Below are positions 50,234 through 54,118 of a DNA stretch of 54,118 nucleotides, piece by piece. Source of the stretch: Candidatus Zixiibacteriota bacterium (lineage in GTDB: Bacteria; Electryoneota; B3-LCP). The position numbers and the translations under genes are program-made. Position 1 is the first letter of the stretch. Every line of letters starts with the position of its first letter. The notes under the pieces are model-generated. The model searched no databases. It saw only the letters and a program-made list of their open reading frames with translations, and was not told the origin of the DNA. Where the stretch lies: assembly GCA_003599535.1 (NCBI GenBank), contig QZKQ01000040.1, positions 1-54,118 of the forward strand. The letters are read 5' to 3'.

Positions 50234-52351
50234 ATGATGCGTTTCTGGATGGTTTTGGGAGCCTGTTGCGTTCTGTTTCTCGCCCTGGCCGCCCCCCTCC
50301 CGGCGGACCAGACGGCTCCCCCGCCGGATTGGAATATCCGGCAGGGGCTCGAACTGCCCAACTACAAGACCCCCTGGGAAATCGAGAACGAACACCTCTT
50401 CGACTACATCCGCCCCCAGACTGACGACCCGCCGCCCAGCCCCGTGGTGCAGTGCGCCGAATGGGAACCGCTGACCGGCGTGCTGATTCGCTGGCCCCTG
50501 GGCATCCCCACCAGCCTGGTCGCCGAGATGTCCCAGGACCTGGAAGTCTGGACCATCGTGTCGTCCCTCTCCGTGATGAGCAGCGCCGTTAACAGCTATT
50601 CCAGCGCCGGCGCGGTCACGGCCAACTGTCACTTCCTGATCGCCCCCAACAATTCCTACTGGACCCGTGATTACGGCCCCTGGTACATCTTCCAAGGCCA
50701 GGACGTGCAGGGCATCACCGACCACATCTACAACCGCCCCACCAGGCCCCAGGACAACATGATCCCCTGGGAGCTGGGCGACAGCCTGAACATCCCGGTC
50801 TACGGCATGAATGTGATTCACACCGGCGGCAACTACATGTGCGACGGCATGGGCGTGGGTATGTCCACCGACCTGGTATATAACGAAAATCCCGGCATGA
50901 CCCAAACCCAGGTCAACGCCGCCCTGTACTCCTACACCGGCATTGACCCCTACGTGGTGGTGCCCGACATTTCCCCTTACGGCATCCACCACATTGACTG
51001 CTGGGGCAAGCTGTTGACTCCCGGCAAGATCCTGATCAAGCGGCAAATCCCCACCAACAACCAGTTGGAAGCCAACGCCGCCTGGTTCGCCAACCAGATC
51101 AGCTCCTACGGCCGGCCCTACGAGGTGGTCCGCGTGGACGGCGGGTCGTCCCAGGACTACAGCAATTCCGTCATCCTGAACAACAAGGTGATAGTGCCCA
51201 CGTTCAGCAGCAGCTACGACGCCGCCGCTATTCAGGTGTACCAGAACGCCATGCCCGGCTACGACATCCAACCCTGGAGCGGCAGTTGGGTCAACGACGA
51301 CGCGGTGCACTGCCGTACCATGGGCATGGCCGACCGCTACATGCTGCGCCTGGTGCACAAACCCATCTTCGACCAGTTGGCCGGGACGGCCGGGTATCCC
51401 ATCGTGGCGGATATCCACGCCTACAGCAACCAGCCCTTCGCCGGCGGCACGCCCGCGGTGAAGTGGAAGCTGCAGGGCGCCTCCACCTACAATACCCTGC
51501 CCATGACCGTGCTGGCCGGCGACAGCTTCCGGGCGGTGATCCCGGCACAGGCGGTGAACAGCAATATCCAGTACTATATCCACGCCGAAGACGGCTCCGG
51601 GCGCAGCGAAGACCACCCCTACATCGGCCCGGGCGACCCGCATGAATTCCGGGTGCTGCCGGCCGGATCGCTGGACATTACCCTGACTCCCCAGGGCGCG
51701 CCCATCACCATTCCGGCGGGCGGCGGGACCTTCAGCTTTAACGCCACCCTGTCCAACACCGCCGGCCTGGTCGAATTCGTTCATGCCTGGATCATGATCC
51801 GCATGCCCAGCGGCGCCCTGTCCGGCCCGGCGCTGGGGCCCCTTTACCTCAACCTGCCCAGCGGCGCCTCCATCACCCGGCAGCGCAACCAGACCATCCC
51901 CGGCACCTACCCGGCGGGGTCGTACGACTACATCGGCTACCTCGGCATGTACGGCGGCGCGGTGACCGACAGCAGCTTCTTCCCCTTCACCAAATCTTCC
52001 ACGGATGACGGCGGGGAATTCGTCTACGAGCTGTCCAACACCGGCGAACCGTTCGATATGGCCCTTGGCGGGTCGGCCGACCTGCCGGAAGCCTTTACCC
52101 TGGCGCAGAACTATCCCAACCCCTTCAACCCTTCCACCACCCTAAGCTTCACCCTGCCGGCGGACGGCCGCGTGAGCCTGGACGTCTTCGACCTGCAGGG
52201 GCGCAGGGTGGCCACGATGGTGGACGGCTGGCGCGTCGCCGGGACGCACGCCCTGACCTTTGACGGGTCGCACCTGGCTTCCGGAGTGTACCTCTATCGC
52301 CTGGCCGTCAACGGCTACAGCATCACCCGCAAGATGATGCTGGTGAAGTGA
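50234..52351 (+). CDS. Secreted agmatine/peptidylarginine-deiminase-like enzyme with T9SS-type sorting domain
   Basis: A 705-residue exported protein with signal peptide (about residues 1-24). Residues ~70-380 form an amidinotransferase-fold deiminase of the agmatine deiminase/bacterial PAD family: EWEPLTGVLIRWP, YWTRDYGPW, HTGGNYM, HHIDCWGK (His253-x-Asp255) and AVHCRTMGM (Cys360, the expected nucleophile). Such enzymes convert guanidino groups to ureido groups, releasing ammonia. A beta domain (~385-475) and the ~130-residue shared module (~477-605) follow, then the sorting domain (NPFNPSTTLS ... FDLQGRRV ... ASGVYLYRL ... LVK). The layout is reminiscent of the T9SS-exported PAD of Porphyromonas. 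Whether protein or small-molecule guanidines are the substrate is unknown. Confidence 0.85.
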   Translation: MMRFWMVLGACCVLFLALAAPLPADQTAPPPDWNIRQGLELPNYKTPWEIENEHLFDYIRPQTDDPPPSPVVQCAEWEPLTGVLIRWPLGIPTSLVAEMSQDLEVWTIVSSLSVMSSAVNSYSSAGAVTANCHFLIAPNNSYWTRDYGPWYIFQGQDVQGITDHIYNRPTRPQDNMIPWELGDSLNIPVYGMNVIHTGGNYMCDGMGVGMSTDLVYNENPGMTQTQVNAALYSYTGIDPYVVVPDISPYGIHHIDCWGKLLTPGKILIKRQIPTNNQLEANAAWFANQISSYGRPYEVVRVDGGSSQDYSNSVILNNKVIVPTFSSSYDAAAIQVYQNAMPGYDIQPWSGSWVNDDAVHCRTMGMADRYMLRLVHKPIFDQLAGTAGYPIVADIHAYSNQPFAGGTPAVKWKLQGASTYNTLPMTVLAGDSFRAVIPAQAVNSNIQYYIHAEDGSGRSEDHPYIGPGDPHEFRVLPAGSLDITLTPQGAPITIPAGGGTFSFNATLSNTAGLVEFVHAWIMIRMPSGALSGPALGPLYLNLPSGASITRQRNQTIPGTYPAGSYDYIGYLGMYGGAVTDSSFFPFTKSSTDDGGEFVYELSNTGEPFDMALGGSADLPEAFTLAQNYPNPFNPSTTLSFTLPADGRVSLDVFDLQGRRVATMVDGWRVAGTHALTFDGSHLASGVYLYRLAVNGYSITRKMMLVK

Positions 52352-52416
52352 TCCGCCAACGGACGGGTCGCTCTGTTCGCCTGTTCGGCGCGGCATGAAA
52401 AGCAGCATGTGAGAGA

Positions 52417-52451
52417 GTGGGGCGGCCCCAAGTGGCCGCCCCACGTTTTTT
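52417..52451 (+). terminator. Intrinsic terminator after deiminase gene
   Basis: A perfect 11-bp GC-rich stem (52417-52427 with 52434-52444), six-base loop and six T residues after one G. Confidence 0.9.
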
Positions 52452-52576
52452 GATTATTTCGAGGATTTACGAGTTCGCCGGCGAAGGCCACCGAATTTGG
52501 CGGGTTGCCGGCGGGATTTCCGGTTATCTATGAACTACCCGTCGGCTGGCGGTCTTTCGGAGCCGGCAGCCAGCGG

Positions 52577-53206
52577 CTATTTTCTTATGCTCACCGACAC
52601 CCCATCCCTGATGGGGATCTGCACCGTCAGAAAGCCGCGGTGGAGGGCCAGTTTGTGGTTGTACAGGCGGATGGCTTCGGCGGTCTCATCACCGGGGACG
52701 GGATCCACCACCCGGCCGCCCCACAGGGTGTTGTCCGACACCAGCAGGCCGCCGGGGGCCAGCCGGGAATGGGCCAGGTCCACCACGTGGGGATAATCCT
52801 CCTTGTCGGCGTCGTTGAAAATCAGGTCGAAGGGACCGATTTCCAGTTCCAGCAGGTTCAAGGCGTCGCCCTGGCGGAATTCGGCGAATTCTTCCAGGCC
52901 GGCGCGGCGGAAGTATTCCCGGGCCGACTGCAGGTTGCCGGCGTCGCGGTCGGTCAGGATGATCCGGCCGTCCGGCTCCATGCCCTGGACCAGCCACAGC
53001 GCCGAGTAGCCGAAGCCCGATCCCAGTTCGAAGATGCGCTGCGCCCGCACCGACCGGGCCAGCAGTTCCAGCAGCGAACCGACGTGCGGTCCCACCGCCG
53101 GGAAACTCTCCTCTTCAGCCAGCCGCTCCATCTCCCGGAACACTTCCGGGCGCGCCGGCAGCAGGCTGTCCAGGTACTCCTGGATAGCGCTTTCCAGTAT
53201 TTCCAT
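52577..53206 (-). CDS. O-methyltransferase (catechol OMT-like)
   Basis: A 209-residue class I SAM-dependent methyltransferase. Motif I is FELGSGFGYSALWL (~residues 57-70), with the acidic LTDRD at the end of strand 2, FDLIFNDADKEDY as the metal-binding region (~122-134), and VSDNTLWGGRV (~157-167). These fit the divalent-metal-dependent OMT family (methyltransferase 3), which methylates catechol-type substrates; the natural substrate is unknown. The inner ATG 53206 is preferred; a longer frame from 53275 adds a non-conserved N-terminus. It is divergent from arsC. Confidence 0.85.
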   Translation of the reverse strand: MEILESAIQEYLDSLLPARPEVFREMERLAEEESFPAVGPHVGSLLELLARSVRAQRIFELGSGFGYSALWLVQGMEPDGRIILTDRDAGNLQSAREYFRRAGLEEFAEFRQGDALNLLELEIGPFDLIFNDADKEDYPHVVDLAHSRLAPGGLLVSDNTLWGGRVVDPVPGDETAEAIRLYNHKLALHRGFLTVQIPIRDGVSVSIRK

Positions 53207-53336
53207 AATCCACTCGCAGTTATAAAGGTACACAAGAGATACGTTGACCGCGAAAAAAATGCAGGGATGAGGCACAAATCCCCGGCGGGCAGCGTATTAG
53301 AATAGAGTCTGTAAATCGAGTCTAATGATAAATTCC

Positions 53337-53364
53337 CATCTGTGTCCATCTGTGAAATCTGTGG
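53337..53364 (+). repeat. Decad quasi-tandem micro-repeat
   Basis: Near-identical 10-base units of the CATCTGTGTC/CATCTGTGAA type, with a partial third unit, lie a few bases before the arsC start. Confidence 0.65.
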
Positions 53365-53369
53365 CTATA

Positions 53370-53780
53370 ATGAAAACCTCCGTCCTCTTCGTCTGCACTC
53401 ACAACAGCGCCCGCAGCCAAATGGCCGAAGGGCTGCTGAACCACCATTACGGCGACCGCTACGAAGCGTTCTCCGCCGGCACCGAACAGACCCGGGTCCA
53501 TCCCCTGGCCATCGAGGCCATGGCACGTGCCGGGATTGACATTTCCGGGCACGAGAGCAAGATCGTGGACCGCTTCGGTGACCGCCTGTTTGACGTGGTG
53601 GTGACCGTCTGCGACCTGGCGCGCGCCACCTGCCCTTTCGTTCCGGCTAAAGTGAAGCGCCTGCACTGGTCTCTGGAAGATCCTTCCGCCGCCACCGGCA
53701 CCCAGGAACAGCAACTGGCCCGCTTCGAACAGATCCGGGATGAAATCCGCCGCCGGATTGAGGAGGAGTTCGGCGGGTAA
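53370..53780 (+). CDS. arsC: Arsenate reductase, thioredoxin-coupled (LMW-PTP fold)
   Basis: A 136-residue cytoplasmic protein with the CTHNSARS P-loop (Cys9, C-x5-R), and the second and third redox cysteines Cys81 and Cys88 in VTVCDLARATCPF, as in thioredoxin-dependent ArsC. It reduces arsenate to arsenite; no ArsB/Acr3 exporter or ArsR regulator is present in the window. ATG 53370 is embedded in a TATAAT-like word that cannot be its own -10 box; the -10/-35 used for this gene is not clear. The longer start at 53325 is rejected because it runs through the micro-repeat. Confidence 0.9.
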   Translation: MKTSVLFVCTHNSARSQMAEGLLNHHYGDRYEAFSAGTEQTRVHPLAIEAMARAGIDISGHESKIVDRFGDRLFDVVVTVCDLARATCPFVPAKVKRLHWSLEDPSAATGTQEQQLARFEQIRDEIRRRIEEEFGG

Positions 53781-53803
53781 GCGGGGAGGAAAGAAAAAAT
53801 AAG

Positions 53804-53835
53804 CAGGGCGGCCAAGCGGCCGCCCTGTTTTATTT
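53804..53835. terminator. Intrinsic terminator after arsC, convergent junction
   Basis: A perfect 10-bp stem (53804-53813 with 53818-53827), AAGC loop, then a T-rich tail TTTTATTT. It lies between arsC and a convergent minus-strand gene and could serve both. Confidence 0.85.
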
Positions 53836-53862
53836 CCGCAGCTCAAAGCTTGCGGTTCTGCT

Positions 53863-54118
53863 TTACTTCATCAGTACCAGCTTCTGCACCTGGGTGAAGC
53901 TGCCGGTTTTGAACACGGCGAAGTAGATGCCGCTGGTCAGGTTCGCGCCGTCCAGCACCACGCGGTGCGATCCGGCCACCTGGTAACCCTCCACCAGCCG
54001 CGCCACTTCCCGTCCGGAGACGTCGTAGACGGCCAGCGTCAGGTTGGCGCCTTCCGGCAGGTCGTAGGTCAGCGTGGTCGTGGGGTTGAACGGGTTGGGG
54101 TAGTTCCCGTGCAGAGCG
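53863..54118 (-). CDS. C-terminus of a further T9SS-type sorting-domain protein (partial)
   Basis: Read on the minus strand the frame is open from the window edge to TAA at 53865-53863 and encodes at least 84 residues: GNYPNPFNPTTTLTY, then LAVYDVSGREVARLV, SHRVVLDGANLTSGIYFAVF and LVLMK at the end. This is a complete T9SS type A sorting domain; the passenger domain lies outside the window, so its function is unknown. It is the fifth such domain in this window. Confidence 0.85.
   Translation of the reverse strand, partial: ALHGNYPNPFNPTTTLTYDLPEGANLTLAVYDVSGREVARLVEGYQVAGSHRVVLDGANLTSGIYFAVFKTGSFTQVQKLVLMK

Noticed and set aside
50174-51784. 536-codon antisense frame opposite the deiminase
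   Set aside because: Shadow of a real GC-rich gene; Val/His/Gly-rich and without family features.
53366-53371. Perfect TATAAT before arsC
   Set aside because: It overlaps the arsC ATG itself, so it cannot be the -10 box of that gene's transcript.

Overview
The window looks like a chromosomal segment of a GC-rich, Gram-negative, probably anaerobic or facultative bacterium of the Fibrobacteres-Chlorobi-Bacteroidetes (FCB) sphere, most likely an uncultured candidate lineage. The grounds are: at least five secreted proteins ending in a type IX secretion (T9SS)-like C-terminal sorting domain (an NPFNP motif, then a beta-sandwich, then SG-(V/I)-Y and a basic end such as LLK or LVK); a pyruvate:ferredoxin-type oxidoreductase; DUF3098- and DUF3857-like proteins; and promoters with a TATATT -10 box. 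No T9SS machinery gene, 16S gene or other decisive taxonomic marker is present, so the phylum is left open. Nearly all genes lie on the + strand; the exceptions are 25286-28953, 52577-53206 and a partial gene at the right end.

Layout. (1) 1-7942: the alpha and beta subunits of a 2-oxoacid:ferredoxin oxidoreductase, split by about 5.4 kb that holds a repeat-flanked GIY-YIG gene, a sorting-domain protein, two tandem membrane-anchored SGNH-like proteins and a nucleotidyltransferase-like gene. (2) 8033-13213: a small membrane protein, tRNA-Val(UAC) with a broken tRNA-like copy just upstream, a HEPN/MNT toxin-antitoxin pair, two POT-type transporters and a methyltransferase, separated by word-like micro-repeats of period 7 to 10. 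(3) 13486-25209: two large beta-helix surface proteins around a repeat-rich 800-bp gap, a sulfatase-fold membrane hydrolase, a metallo-beta-lactamase-fold hydrolase overlapping a histone-deacetylase-family gene, and a phospholipase-C-like envelope protein. (4) 25286-28953 (minus): an unfamiliar NapH-like ferredoxin plus HMA-like pair and an FG-GAP surface protein. (5) 29386-33164: a coupled pair of DUF3857/transglutaminase-fold proteins in which the first lacks the catalytic Cys and His. (6) 33537-50014: a long same-strand stress block: S2P-CBS protease, hemerythrin, a DUF2892-like protein, CBS protein, alpha/beta hydrolase, erythromycin-esterase homolog, free-standing LigD phosphoesterase and polymerase modules, three tandem double PRC-barrel proteins, and a TreZ-GH57-TreY trehalose operon. 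(7) 50234-end: a secreted agmatine/peptidylarginine-deiminase-like enzyme with a sorting domain, an O-methyltransferase, thioredoxin-type arsenate reductase and the C-terminus of another sorting-domain protein.

How it fits together. The stress block pairs compatible-solute synthesis (trehalose from alpha-glucan) with DNA end-processing modules, oxygen/iron-handling hemerythrin and envelope or regulatory PRC/CBS proteins, which suggests a desiccation or starvation survival programme. The surface proteins share a sigma70-like promoter layout (17-bp spacer, TATATT-type -10) and three share an undescribed ~130-residue module directly before the sorting domain. The most noteworthy items are the nested inverted-repeat GIY-YIG element, the period 7-10 micro-repeats (one inside a coding sequence), the pseudo-enzyme/enzyme transglutaminase pair, the shared pre-sorting module, the stress block with split LigD, and a hairpin that traps the ribosome binding site of a short upstream ORF before the second PRC-barrel gene.
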